Both the position numbers and the translations under genes were made by a program. The notes beneath the pieces were generated by a model. That model was not told the origin of the DNA, searched no databases, and saw only the letters and a program-made list of their open reading frames with translations. A stretch of 64,000 nucleotides of DNA from Thermogutta sp039793925 (GTDB taxonomy: Bacteria > Planctomycetota > Planctomycetia > Pirellulales > Thermoguttaceae), in NCBI RefSeq assembly GCF_039793925.1, contig NZ_JBAMME010000334.1, positions 1 to 64,000 on the forward strand. The letters run 5' to 3'. Every line of letters starts with the position of its first letter. Position 1 is the stretch's first letter. Below, piece after piece: positions 37,341-46,384 of this stretch.

Positions 37341-38873
37341 TCAATTTCCAGGACCGGATGCAGGCTTCGGGGTGGGTTCTTCGATCCGCATCAACGGGAG
37401 ACTGGGTAACGATTTCATGTAAGCTGCGTACTGCTCGTCCAATTGTGAGAAGCGTACTCCCGTCAGTTGGGAAAGGCTGTCTGCATGATCACGGCCGAGG
37501 TAAACGGCTGCCAAAAAATTCACCAAAGCATCCCGGTAGCGCCCGCCATCAAAATGCATAAAAAACTGCGTTAACCCGGCCGCCTGACTGTAGAGAGCTC
37601 CGATCCGCGAGTCGGTCTGAAATTCCTCCATGCCCAAATTACAAAACTTTTCCAGCGGGATGTAAAAACGATCCTGGAGGAATCGCACCCGGGCGGCCAA
37701 TAGCCGCGGTGTATCAATTCCCCCGAGCACAAAGAAATCCCCTTCTTGGCGCAGCGTCTCGAGATACATAGCCGCTCCTTCGATCACCCAGTAATTGCAG
37801 CGGAATCCAGGATTTGGCACCGATCGGCCGACCTCCTGGAACAACTGGTGTGTGGCTTCATGATAGGCAGTGGAGGCGTCAAAACCTGGTCCCGCAAAAA
37901 AATAACAACAGCGACTCGCACCGTCGTACAGCCCGACGCTGAGTTCGACCTGCGGATACCGACTTTTCAAAGCTGCGTTGTACTCCTCGCGATTGCGGAA
38001 GAGGACTACGCGGTGCTGTACCGGATTGCCCGCTGGCGGGCGATTGCGAAGATCGAACAGCGCACGGATTTGCGCGTCTGTGGTGTAAAACCGAATGAAC
38101 AGGCGGCTCCATACTTCATTGAGCCGCTCGAACTGTTCGGCCAGGCGAACCCCCTCCTCCAGGCTGTGATTCGTCAGGACCCGATAATGTTCGGTTTCCA
38201 CCACCCAGCCGTTCTGAAGTGTGCTCCTCAGCTTGCGATCCTCTTCCACTGAGATCCATCGGTTGTTGTAGAAGCGTTCCCCCTGCTCGTACCGGGCAAC
38301 GTAGCTTTTGGGTAACCAGCCGAAACGATCGTGCCACACATCTCCTGCCCGCAATCGGCGGACTTCATAAGGCGTGCGCCAGTATCCGGAATAGGCCTGG
38401 AAACCGAAAAGGCGACGAAGTCCTTCGTGATCGGGATTCTCGTGAAGGGCTGCCATGGCCAAGTCCAGGGCGAGAGCAGCTCGTCCCTGCCTGATAGCCC
38501 CGCGGGCTAAAGCAAACAAGGCGTCAGCCTGCTCTTTTCTCAGGGCCGCCCAACGTCTGAACCACTCTTGACGCGCCGGCGACTCTTCTTCCGAGGGTTC
38601 AAGGGTACCCATCTTGCGTGGCAGAATGGGCACCAGAAGGCGGTCTTCCAGAACCGGGTGTAGCCACCGACGAGTCCGTTCGGCTTCTTCCGTCAATCCC
38701 TGGCTTTCGCACCACTCCGCCAGAGACTCGAGCTTTCCTCGGTAGGCCTCCGTCTGACGTCTGAGAGCGTCAGTAAGTTCGTCCGCCGAAACGGAGGCGG
38801 TAACCACAAAAGACGTGACCGCTAATCCCAGGACTTGCCACAAATAAACCTTGTAGTTGGTTCCTATAGCCAT
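37341..38873 (-). CDS. exported DUF1570 protein with a HEATH metallopeptidase-like motif
   Basis: A 510-residue protein with a signal segment (LAVTSFVVTASVSA), a charged helical region, a middle region containing YWRTPYEVRRLRAGDVW, and the DUF1570 domain. That domain carries TAYHEATHQLFQE, an HExxH zinc-peptidase motif with a downstream Glu in VIEGAAMYLE (gluzincin pattern). Function is unproven; a secreted zinc peptidase is a reasonable inference. GGGAG lies six bases before the chosen ATG; an upstream in-frame start adds 19 residues. Confidence 0.8.
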   Translation of the reverse strand: MAIGTNYKVYLWQVLGLAVTSFVVTASVSADELTDALRRQTEAYRGKLESLAEWCESQGLTEEAERTRRWLHPVLEDRLLVPILPRKMGTLEPSEEESPARQEWFRRWAALRKEQADALFALARGAIRQGRAALALDLAMAALHENPDHEGLRRLFGFQAYSGYWRTPYEVRRLRAGDVWHDRFGWLPKSYVARYEQGERFYNNRWISVEEDRKLRSTLQNGWVVETEHYRVLTNHSLEEGVRLAEQFERLNEVWSRLFIRFYTTDAQIRALFDLRNRPPAGNPVQHRVVLFRNREEYNAALKSRYPQVELSVGLYDGASRCCYFFAGPGFDASTAYHEATHQLFQEVGRSVPNPGFRCNYWVIEGAAMYLETLRQEGDFFVLGGIDTPRLLAARVRFLQDRFYIPLEKFCNLGMEEFQTDSRIGALYSQAAGLTQFFMHFDGGRYRDALVNFLAAVYLGRDHADSLSQLTGVRFSQLDEQYAAYMKSLPSLPLMRIEEPTPKPASGPGN

Positions 38874-39364
38874 GACAGCTCCCAAATTGCGGGAACGGAG
38901 ACCAGCGGCAAAAATGCACTGCTCGAGCAAGTTGTCTCTTTTTTTGAGTGTACCACACGTCCAGAGGTTCCAGGCTGGAATCCACCCCCTTTTGGAAGTG
39001 CCGAGCGATATTTCCTGGCCTAGGTGCCGGGTTCTCCCGGGGACTCAAATTGATCCGTTTCTCAGCTGAGCACGAACGGGGGTTTCCAATCTACGAGAGC
39101 CCGGCACACTTTCCGCATTCAAGCGGTTCCGACTTGAGCCTGACTCGTCTCAATCTTGGTGAGAATCCGCCGGCGGCCAAGGGCCCAATGAGTAGTAGTG
39201 GCAATTTACGAATTGCGCCTATTCCCTGCGTTGGCATCCGCCTCCGCAGGGTGTGAACTTCACTGACACCAACGAGTGACTTTTCTCTTTTATGGCTCTC
39301 ATTTAAAATCAACGTTTCGCGATGCAATTCAATAGATACGTGAGTTTGGCCGGAAGGACAACCT
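38874..39364. other. divergent intergenic region
   Basis: About 490 bp between the DUF1570 gene and the dehydrogenase gene. No gene, repeat or clear promoter pair was identified. It must contain both promoters. Confidence 0.5.
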
Positions 39365-40447
39365 ATGACAAATCCGATCAACCCGTTGCGAGTAGCAGTC
39401 ATCGGCGGTGATGGTACGGGTCCCGAAGTGGTGGCCGAGGCTGTCAAAGTGTTGAAGGCAGTGGCCCAACTCGAGGGCATCCAGCTCGAACTCCGCGAAT
39501 TTGATCTGGGAGGCGAGCGCTACCTGCGAACGGGAGAGGTGCTTCCGGAGGATGTTTTTCAGGAGTTGAAAACCTTTCCCGCCATTCTCTTGGGGGCCAT
39601 CGGCCATCCTGACGTACCTCCGGGGATCCTGGAACGCGGGCTTCTCCTGCAGTTACGGTTTCGATTCGACCAGTACATCAATCTCCGCCCGGTGAAGCTC
39701 TATCCCGGGGTGGAAACACCGCTTGCGGGCAAGGGTCCCGACGATATCGACTTTGTGGTGGTGCGGGAAAATACGGAAGATCTTTACGCTGGTATCGGCG
39801 GTTTCCTGAAAAAGGGAACTCCCGACGAAGTGGCCATCCAAACTGCCATTTACACCCGTAAGGGTTGTGAGCGGTGCATCCGCTGGGCCTTTGAGTACAC
39901 TCGCAAACGCAACAAAAAGAAACGGCTTACTCTGGTAGCCAAGACCAACGTGCTGACCTACGGGCACGATCTCTGGTGGCGCACCTTCCAGGAAGTGGCC
40001 CGCGAATACCCCGATATTCAAACCGACTACAACCACGTGGATGCATGCTGCATGTGGATGGTCAAGAATCCCGAATATTACGACGTTATCGTGACGACCA
40101 ACATGTTCGGGGACATCATCACCGACCTGGCCGCCATCATCCAGGGTGGAATGGGAGTGGCCGCCGGAGCCAACATAAATCCCGAGCCGGGCGGCACGAG
40201 CATGTTCGAGCCCATGGGCGGCAGCGCTCCCAAGTACACCGGCAAGGGGATGATCAATCCCATCGCAGCTATCGCAGCGGCCGGAATGCTTCTCGAACAC
40301 ACCGGCCATGAACGAGCGGCAGAACGGGTCAACAAGGCCATCCAGATCGTGACAGGTACGAAGATGAAGAGCCAGGCCGCGGGAAAGATGGGATACACCA
40401 CCTCGCAGGTTGGCGATCTGGTGGTGGAGGCTCTTCACCAAGTCTGA
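39365..40447 (+). CDS. leuB: isopropylmalate/isocitrate dehydrogenase family enzyme
   Basis: A 360-residue beta-decarboxylating dehydrogenase: VAVIGGDGTGPEVVAEAVKV at the N-terminus, the substrate Arg in LRPVKLYPGV, VVRENTEDLYAGIGG, the Lys/Asp catalytic region (VAKTNVLTYGH, DIITDLAAIIQGG) and the NAD-loop GGSAPKYTGKGMINPIA. The length and GGSAP loop fit 3-isopropylmalate dehydrogenase, but RENTEDLYAG is closer to NAD-isocitrate dehydrogenase, so the substrate is not settled. No other leucine-pathway gene is nearby. Confidence 0.85.
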   Translation: MTNPINPLRVAVIGGDGTGPEVVAEAVKVLKAVAQLEGIQLELREFDLGGERYLRTGEVLPEDVFQELKTFPAILLGAIGHPDVPPGILERGLLLQLRFRFDQYINLRPVKLYPGVETPLAGKGPDDIDFVVVRENTEDLYAGIGGFLKKGTPDEVAIQTAIYTRKGCERCIRWAFEYTRKRNKKKRLTLVAKTNVLTYGHDLWWRTFQEVAREYPDIQTDYNHVDACCMWMVKNPEYYDVIVTTNMFGDIITDLAAIIQGGMGVAAGANINPEPGGTSMFEPMGGSAPKYTGKGMINPIAAIAAAGMLLEHTGHERAAERVNKAIQIVTGTKMKSQAAGKMGYTTSQVGDLVVEALHQV

Positions 40448-40525
40448 AACCGACGGCACTATCGTAACGTTGCGAGCAGAGTCTGTCGGTCGCTTAACGG
40501 ACCCAAATCCCGGGGACAGCGGTCT

Positions 40526-40545
40526 GACCCGAGGCTCGGGTCTTT
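40526..40545 (+). terminator. weak terminator after the dehydrogenase gene
   Basis: GACCCG-AGGCT-CGGGTC hairpin followed by TTTA, about 80 bp past the stop and facing the end of the opposing SOUL gene. Confidence 0.4.
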
Positions 40546-40583
40546 ACAATATGCAAGGAGCGTTCATGGATGGAAAACTGCCC

Positions 40584-41432
40584 TCAGTTATTCGCTGATG
40601 ACTTTTCCCGCACCGGTATCTGGTACTCCCAGTAATACTTGTCCCGCGGGACGAAGGGGCTGTTGTAACCCAAAAGGCGCGGTGGCCCCGCAACTTCCCA
40701 CCCATTCCCATGATGCGCGAGCCAATCCTGCACGCGCTGACGGGCAAGCTGAAGAGCCTGATTCGATCGGGGACCTCTGATGCCGGTACTTACAAACCAA
40801 CCGCCTGGCAAATCGCGGACTTCCACGGCACCGTCTTCACCTGGATTACCCTGGTCCGGGCGTTCATAAAGAAAGGCCATCAGCAAAGGGCGCTGCGTGT
40901 TGTCTTCCAGTGTCATTTCGACGGGTGCCGTCATGGCCACGTTATTCTTTTTGATGTGGAGAAAAAGCCGCCAGAAGGCCGTTCCGCTATCGCGGGTTAC
41001 CGCCGCCCGATAGCCGGGATACAGCTTGACCTCTACCTCGCCAACAGGAGTGCAAGGTGGAAACCCAACTGGCAAATTGGCCTCCGCTATTGGACGAAAT
41101 CGCAGGTCTTCCACGATGGCTTTCAGAGCGGGAAGGACTTCGGACTGATTGGCATCGGCAGCAACACTTTTTTTCAGATCTTTCAATCGTGCCGCGATAT
41201 ATGAGTTTTCGGGCAACAACGCAATCGCCCGGTCAATGGCTTCCGTCAGAACCGACGTTCTGACTGTTGGATCTGTCTCCTGAACAGTTTTGGCCAATTC
41301 GTCCGCGGCCTTCTGATAGTTTTTGGCCATGGGATGTTCGGGGAATTCCGCCCCGTCACCGAATACACTGCCGAATATTAAAGCGAGAATTCCTACCGCG
41401 CCAAAGAAGATGCCAATTATTGCTGGTTTCAT
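40584..41432 (-). CDS. SOUL-family heme-binding-like protein with membrane anchor
   Basis: A 282-residue protein with an N-terminal membrane helix (PAIIGIFFGAVGILALIFG), a helical region of about 100 residues, and a SOUL/HEBP domain with NNVAMTAPVEMTL, WFVSTGIRGPR and RLLGYNSPFVPRDKYYWEY. SOUL proteins bind heme or tetrapyrroles loosely; function in bacteria is unclear. It lies 160 bp downstream of a fasciclin gene on the same strand. Confidence 0.85.
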   Translation of the reverse strand: MKPAIIGIFFGAVGILALIFGSVFGDGAEFPEHPMAKNYQKAADELAKTVQETDPTVRTSVLTEAIDRAIALLPENSYIAARLKDLKKSVAADANQSEVLPALKAIVEDLRFRPIAEANLPVGFPPCTPVGEVEVKLYPGYRAAVTRDSGTAFWRLFLHIKKNNVAMTAPVEMTLEDNTQRPLLMAFLYERPDQGNPGEDGAVEVRDLPGGWFVSTGIRGPRSNQALQLARQRVQDWLAHHGNGWEVAGPPRLLGYNSPFVPRDKYYWEYQIPVREKSSANN

Positions 41433-41593
41433 GGTTTACGGACCTTTCTTTACAAATGGTTCTTGATTCCCTCAAAAATCTTCTACCGTATGAAGCGACA
41501 ATCCGAAGGGTCGGAGAGTTGCAATCCCCGACCACTTCGGACGCTCGCAGGGGTTTCAAACAACAGTCAATCTAGTTCAAGGGAGGCTAATCT

Positions 41594-42142
41594 TTAACCC
41601 TTGGTTCCACCGGCATTGCAGGAGGAAGAACCCTCACCCTCTGACTTCTCCGGCGGTAGAATCACGGCATCAATGACGTGGATGATGCCGTTAGACGCCC
41701 GGATGTCGGTCTTCAGGACCTTGGCCTGATTCACCTTCACTCCCGCGTCGCCCACGGTAATCTTGATGGGGGACCCCTGAACCGTCTTCAGGCTTTTGCT
41801 AGCGACCACCTTCTCCGCAGGGTACTCACCAGCGACTACGTGGTAGGTGAGCACAGCGGTCAACTTCGCTTTGTCTTTGAGGAGAGATTCGAGAGTACCC
41901 TCAGGCAACTTGGCGAAGGCCTCATCGGTAGGGGCGAATACCGTAAAGGGTCCTTTGCCTTTCAAAGTCTCGACCAAGCCGGCAGCCTGGAGCGCTTTGG
42001 CGAGAGTCTTGAACGAGCCCGCCTCGACGGCTACATCCACAATGTCCTTTTTGGCTGCCTCCTCAGCGCGATTCATCTGAACCAGACCGAACCCTCCGAG
42101 TAGCACAGCCATCGCGACCGCAGCAAACGTAAACCGACGCAT
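41594..42142 (-). CDS. secreted fasciclin (FAS1) domain protein
   Basis: A 182-residue protein with a signal peptide (FTFAAVAMAVLLGGFGLVQM) and one FAS1 domain: IVDVAVEAGSFKTLAKAL, GPFTVFAPTDEAF, LTYHVVAGEY and NGIIHVIDAVILPP. It ends in a Ser/Cys-rich tail (SSSCNAGG). FAS1 domains mediate adhesion. GGAGG precedes the ATG. It is divergent from a MerR/B12-domain regulator, which may control it; a hairpin-forming inverted repeat lies 40 bp upstream. Confidence 0.9.
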   Translation of the reverse strand: MRRFTFAAVAMAVLLGGFGLVQMNRAEEAAKKDIVDVAVEAGSFKTLAKALQAAGLVETLKGKGPFTVFAPTDEAFAKLPEGTLESLLKDKAKLTAVLTYHVVAGEYPAEKVVASKSLKTVQGSPIKITVGDAGVKVNQAKVLKTDIRASNGIIHVIDAVILPPEKSEGEGSSSCNAGGTKG

Positions 42143-42181
42143 CACAAAACCTCCTTACCCTAAAGGGACCTACGAACGGCT

Positions 42182-42204
42182 CGGGCATGCCGCTTGCATG
42201 CCCG
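42182..42204. promoter_or_regulatory. 9-bp inverted repeat upstream of the fasciclin gene
   Basis: CGGGCATGC-CGCTT-GCATGCCCG, perfect arms, in the 278-bp region between the fasciclin gene and the MerR-type regulator. No T-run follows on either side, so a regulator site or leader hairpin is more likely than a terminator. Confidence 0.45.
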
Positions 42205-42401
42205 TGAGCGAATACAATTCGTTCATTTCGATCACAAGTAGTCTATACCTGGCAAAGTGTTCGGGCAAGGGGCAACTGCAAAAATTCTCGTCCTGCCTCC
42301 AGGCCATGCAGAAAACGCGTAGAGCACGCGGGATGCCTTTAAAAGTGCAGCAAAACGGTATAGGATTAGGTAATGGGAACGGTTCTCCTGGCAATTAACA
42401 T

Positions 42402-42419
42402 ATCGTTCAAATCGTTCAA
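42402..42419 (+). promoter_or_regulatory. tandem 9-bp direct repeat at the regulator start codon
   Basis: ATCGTTCAA occurs twice head-to-tail (42402-42410, 42411-42419), abutting the ATG at 42420. A related ATTCGTTCA sits at 42217-42225 near the fasciclin promoter. CarH/LitR-type regulators bind direct repeats, so this may be its autoregulatory operator (inference). Confidence 0.4.
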
Positions 42420-43343
42420 ATGGCCACACTTCTGACCCCGAAACAGCTCGCCTTAGCTACCGGCGTCAGCGAGTCCACCGTGAAGCGCTGGTGCGACCGC
42501 GGCCTGCTGCCCGTGGCCCGAACGCCCGGTGGACACCGCCGCATTGAGCTCAACGAAGCATTACGGGTGCTCAAGGACCTCAATCTGCCTTTGCGGCACC
42601 CGGAAGCGCTTGGGCTGCCAGCCTTCTCTGGCCAGGGACAAAGGGTGCTCGAGAAGGCCAAGGACGAGCTGCTTCAGGCCTTGAAAAATGCTCGGGCCGA
42701 CCGTTGCCGAGTGATTCTCCACGAGCTTCGCTATGTTGGCCTATCCTTTGCACAAATTGGCGACCATGTCATTGCCCCGGCCTTTGAGCAGATGGGGCAT
42801 GAATGGGAGTGCGGAAAGCTCCAAATTTATCAGGAGAGGACAGCCTGTTGCATTCTCTCGGAAGTGCTCGCCGAAATAGCGTCAACTCTTCCACATGGCA
42901 CTGCGCATCAACCGCTGGCAATTGGGGCCACCCTCAGTCAGGACCACTATGTCCTGGCCTCCCAGCTCGTGCAGCTCGTTTTGCGGGAAAAGGGCTGGCG
43001 CGCCAGGTTCCTGGGCCCAAATCTTCCGGCCCCTACTCTTCGGCAGGCCATCACCGATTGGCAGCCGCGTCTTTTCTGGCTGAGCATCTCCCACGTAACG
43101 TCACCTCAGGAGGTGATCGATGCTTGTCGCGATCTGTTTGGATACTGCAGGCAATCTGAGTGCCTCTTCGTCATCGGTGGGCGATCGATTGACGAGTCCC
43201 TTCGCCAGCGGCTCAGTTACTCGGCTTATTGCCCGGATTTGACTCACCTGGCCATGCTCTTAGACACTCTTCCCCCCACCCCTATCAATACCGCGGATCA
43301 TGAGACGACGCCCCGGCCGCAATCCGAAATAGCGCCTGGTTGA
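42420..43343 (+). CDS. MerR-type regulator with a B12-binding domain (CarH/LitR-like)
   Basis: A 307-residue protein: MerR/excisionase helix-turn-helix (LTPKQLALATGVSESTVKRW, then GGHRRI), a four-helix B12-binding-2 domain (about 80-160), and a Rossmann-like cobalamin domain (165-285). Compared from memory with Thermus CarH (Trp131, His132, Glu141, His142, His177), this protein has Trp129, Glu130, Glu139, Arg140 and His176. The lower-ligand His is thus kept, while the two upper-face His residues are lost. It probably binds cobalamin but may not make the bis-His light product. A tandem repeat overlaps its start region. Confidence 0.85.
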   Translation: MATLLTPKQLALATGVSESTVKRWCDRGLLPVARTPGGHRRIELNEALRVLKDLNLPLRHPEALGLPAFSGQGQRVLEKAKDELLQALKNARADRCRVILHELRYVGLSFAQIGDHVIAPAFEQMGHEWECGKLQIYQERTACCILSEVLAEIASTLPHGTAHQPLAIGATLSQDHYVLASQLVQLVLREKGWRARFLGPNLPAPTLRQAITDWQPRLFWLSISHVTSPQEVIDACRDLFGYCRQSECLFVIGGRSIDESLRQRLSYSAYCPDLTHLAMLLDTLPPTPINTADHETTPRPQSEIAPG

Positions 43344-43380
43344 GGCAACCACCACGACGACCGCGTGCGGTATGCCCCGT

Positions 43381-44736
43381 TCAGCCCAGGCCATGCTTGG
43401 CCAGTTTGTCGCGAAAAGTCGACGGTTTCATCCCCAGGGCGGCTGCGGCGGCCGTCTTGTTACCGCCCGCTTCTCGAAGTGCTCTCTCCAGGAGTTCGCG
43501 TTCTGCCTGATTGATGGCCTCTTGAAAACTGGCTATTCCGCCACCTTCTGAACTGCCCTTGGCTGTTTTTGTTGGGAACTGGGCAATCTCGGAGCGGAGG
43601 AGTTCCGCCGTAATCTCTCCGTTGCCAATCAAATAGACTCTTTCCAGGGTGTGGTAAAGCTCACGGACGTTGCCAGGCCAATCATGCTCCTGGAGGACCT
43701 CGAGGGCGCCGGGGCCCAAGGTAAACGGCTTGTCCCCCGCAATTTTTTTCAGCAAATACTCGACGAGTAGGGGAATATCCTCGCGCCTCTCTCGAAGCGG
43801 AGGGATATTGATGCGGAGCACGTCCAGACGGTAGTACAGGTCCTGGCGGAATGTGCCCTGGCTGACTCTCTCCAGCAGGTTTTGCTTGGTAGAAGCGATG
43901 ATACGGACATCCGCATGAATCGGTGTCGTGCCGCCTACCCTCTCGAATACTTTCTCCTCGATCACTCGGAGCAGCTTGGCTTGCTGGTCGAGCGGGATAT
44001 CGTCCACATCATCGAGGTACAGCGTGCCACCCTGAGCGATTTCGAATCGGCCAGGCTTCCGCTGATCTGCCCCTGTGAACGCGCCCTTCTCATGTCCGTA
44101 CAATTCGCTTTCCATCAGATGGGCCGGGAAAAGGGTGCAGCCCACTTTCACAAATGGTCGGTCTCGGCGGTGAGATTTCCGGTGAATCACCTGAGCAATC
44201 AAATCCTTGCCCACACCGGTTTCGCCACACAAAAGGACGTTGGCGTCGGTGCGGGTGCAGATTTCGATCATTTTCTTGACCCGCGTCATCACCGCCGACT
44301 GACCGATAACCAGTTCATCAATGCTCTGGGTTTCGGTAGCCGTTCCCGCAGAGTGGCTTTCTCTCCGCCGACCACGCTCGCGTTCCAGCCGAGCCAAAAC
44401 GGGCAACAGATCCTCATTCCGGAAGGGCTTCGTGATAAAGTCGTAGGCACCAAGCTTCATCGACTCGACGGCCAACTGGATGCTTCCGTAGGCCGTCATC
44501 ATGATTACGTCCGTGGCGGGCGCCTGTTCCCCCTGCTTGATATAACGAAGTAACTCCAAACCGTCCACCCGTGGCATTTTGACGTCGGCAACGATAACGT
44601 CAAAATGCCGCTGCCGCAGTTTTTCCAGGGCCTCTTCGCCATCCGCCGCCGTGTCCACTTCGTACCCCTGTGCGGCGAGATCGTCGGCCAAGGTCACCCG
44701 CTTGATTTTCTCATCGTCCACAATCAGAATCCGCAT
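43381..44736 (-). CDS. sigma-54-dependent response regulator (NtrC family)
   Basis: A 451-residue protein: receiver domain with acidic pocket VDDE and phosphoacceptor Asp51 in VIVADVKMP; AAA+ domain with Walker A GETGVGKD, intact sigma-54 loop GAFTGA and Walker-B-like LYLDDVDD; and a Fis-type helix-turn-helix at the C-terminus (NKTAAAAALGMKPSTFRDKL). It should activate RpoN promoters when phosphorylated by the adjacent kinase, whose gene lies 62 bp upstream. The target genes are not evident in the window. Confidence 0.95.
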   Translation of the reverse strand: MRILIVDDEKIKRVTLADDLAAQGYEVDTAADGEEALEKLRQRHFDVIVADVKMPRVDGLELLRYIKQGEQAPATDVIMMTAYGSIQLAVESMKLGAYDFITKPFRNEDLLPVLARLERERGRRRESHSAGTATETQSIDELVIGQSAVMTRVKKMIEICTRTDANVLLCGETGVGKDLIAQVIHRKSHRRDRPFVKVGCTLFPAHLMESELYGHEKGAFTGADQRKPGRFEIAQGGTLYLDDVDDIPLDQQAKLLRVIEEKVFERVGGTTPIHADVRIIASTKQNLLERVSQGTFRQDLYYRLDVLRINIPPLRERREDIPLLVEYLLKKIAGDKPFTLGPGALEVLQEHDWPGNVRELYHTLERVYLIGNGEITAELLRSEIAQFPTKTAKGSSEGGGIASFQEAINQAERELLERALREAGGNKTAAAAALGMKPSTFRDKLAKHGLG

Positions 44737-44798
44737 AGTGGTTTGACAACCTTCCCAGCAATGAAATGAAACCCGTCAGGCAAAAACTTCCTTGAAGA

Positions 44799-46094
44799 TC
44801 ACGCGGGCTTATTGTCCTTATCGCGGTAGGCGTTCAGTATCACGGTGAAAGTCGTCCCCTGCCCCAGGGTGCTGCGAACTTCAATTCTTCCGCCCATCTC
44901 GGAAATCAGCATCCGGCACAATCCCAGCCCCAGGCCCGTTCCTCCCGAGTCCGCCCGAGTGGTAAAAAACGGCTCAAAAATCCTTTCGAGATTGGCCCGA
45001 GGAATTCCAACACCCGTGTCGATGACCTCGATGGCCACCGAATTCATTTGATCATCGTCCTGCGTCCCCAAAGTCCTGGTACGGAGTGTGAGCGTTCCGC
45101 CATTGGGCATAGCAGCAAGGGCGTTGGTGCAAAGATTGAACACGACTTCCTGAATGGTGTACTTATCTCCCAGCACCGGCGGCACCGGCCGAAGGTCCTT
45201 TTCCACACGTATGTTCTGCCCAATCCGTGTACCCAACATAGCAAGGGTACCTTCCACGGCGGCGTTGACATCGGTTTTTTCCAGAACCAGGCCGCGAGGC
45301 TGCGCAAAGGCCTGGACGCGCTTCGCTGTCCGCTCAATCCGTTCCAAGGCTTCGGCCATCATGTTCACGTATTCTGTCAACCGGGGGTCGTTTTTGACAG
45401 CCTCGCTAATTCTGCGCAGACAGTTCTGGACACCGTCCAGCGGATTGGCAATCTGATGGGCGATTCCCGCGACGAGCTGTCCGATTCCCAGCATTTTTTC
45501 CTTCTGGCGAAGCTCGGCATGGGCGCGGTCCACGTAGCGCCGGATGGAGGTCGTGAAATAAGTCGCCATCCCGAGGCTGGTCGCCACAGCACAGAAAAGG
45601 GCCAACGCTTCCAGGTTGTGGAGCGGCGGTAACTCCTGGCCGCCAAACCTGAGCGGACATCGGGGAATTAGGTTCAAACTTTCTAGGAAAATGATGGCCC
45701 CGATCACAAGGGCCGTTGCCCCCGCCACAATGTATGGTCGTGCCCCGCGCAGGTACATGCCTGCGATGATCATATGAAAGATATAGTAAATCACAAACGG
45801 ATTGTGGCAAAAATCGGAAAAATAAAGGACCAGAGTCAGCGCCACCAGATCCAGCACAATCTGGAGAAAGAAGCTATCTTCCGGACGAAACCCCCGAATC
45901 GGACTTTCTTCCCGAACAATGAACGCCAGTACCGCATTGTAAAGAAGCATCCCCAATCCCACCGCATACAAAGGGTAGGGGGTTTGCAATACCCCGAGCA
46001 CGAAATAGCCTAGCGTCGTCGCGACGAAAACGGTGCTCGCCGCGAGCCAGCGGATGCGAATCAGCCATATCGCGCCACTCGGGGGAAGCTTCAT
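44799..46094 (-). CDS. membrane sensor histidine kinase
   Basis: A 431-residue protein with about six membrane helices in the first 200 residues and no large periplasmic sensor loop. A HisKA domain follows with phospho-His in GIAHQIANPLDG (about residue 213), then an HATPase domain with N-box NLCTNALAAMP, DTGVGIP and GGTGLGLGLC. It is the partner of the NtrC-type regulator just downstream; the signal is probably sensed in or through the membrane. Confidence 0.93.
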   Translation of the reverse strand: MKLPPSGAIWLIRIRWLAASTVFVATTLGYFVLGVLQTPYPLYAVGLGMLLYNAVLAFIVREESPIRGFRPEDSFFLQIVLDLVALTLVLYFSDFCHNPFVIYYIFHMIIAGMYLRGARPYIVAGATALVIGAIIFLESLNLIPRCPLRFGGQELPPLHNLEALALFCAVATSLGMATYFTTSIRRYVDRAHAELRQKEKMLGIGQLVAGIAHQIANPLDGVQNCLRRISEAVKNDPRLTEYVNMMAEALERIERTAKRVQAFAQPRGLVLEKTDVNAAVEGTLAMLGTRIGQNIRVEKDLRPVPPVLGDKYTIQEVVFNLCTNALAAMPNGGTLTLRTRTLGTQDDDQMNSVAIEVIDTGVGIPRANLERIFEPFFTTRADSGGTGLGLGLCRMLISEMGGRIEVRSTLGQGTTFTVILNAYRDKDNKPA

Positions 46095-46384
46095 GCTATC
46101 GGGTTAAGGTGATAGAGCAACTCAGAAATGGGAATTGCGGATTGGTAGTCTCATCGCGCCCATTAATTACACCTTGACACGTTAATTGTACCCCAAATCG
46201 TTCGCGGCTGGGGCGTAGTCCCGGTGAAGCCCGTCTTCATCCATAATGGAGTTGATAAGGAACACGTTGCCCGCCGGGGAGGCAGGACACACGACTCTGA
46301 TTGGTTCACCGTCCTCCGTGTGCTGCGCTGACCGGCCTGAGTTTTCGGAACACCGTCGTTGTGAATTGACCCGAGGATACCGTG

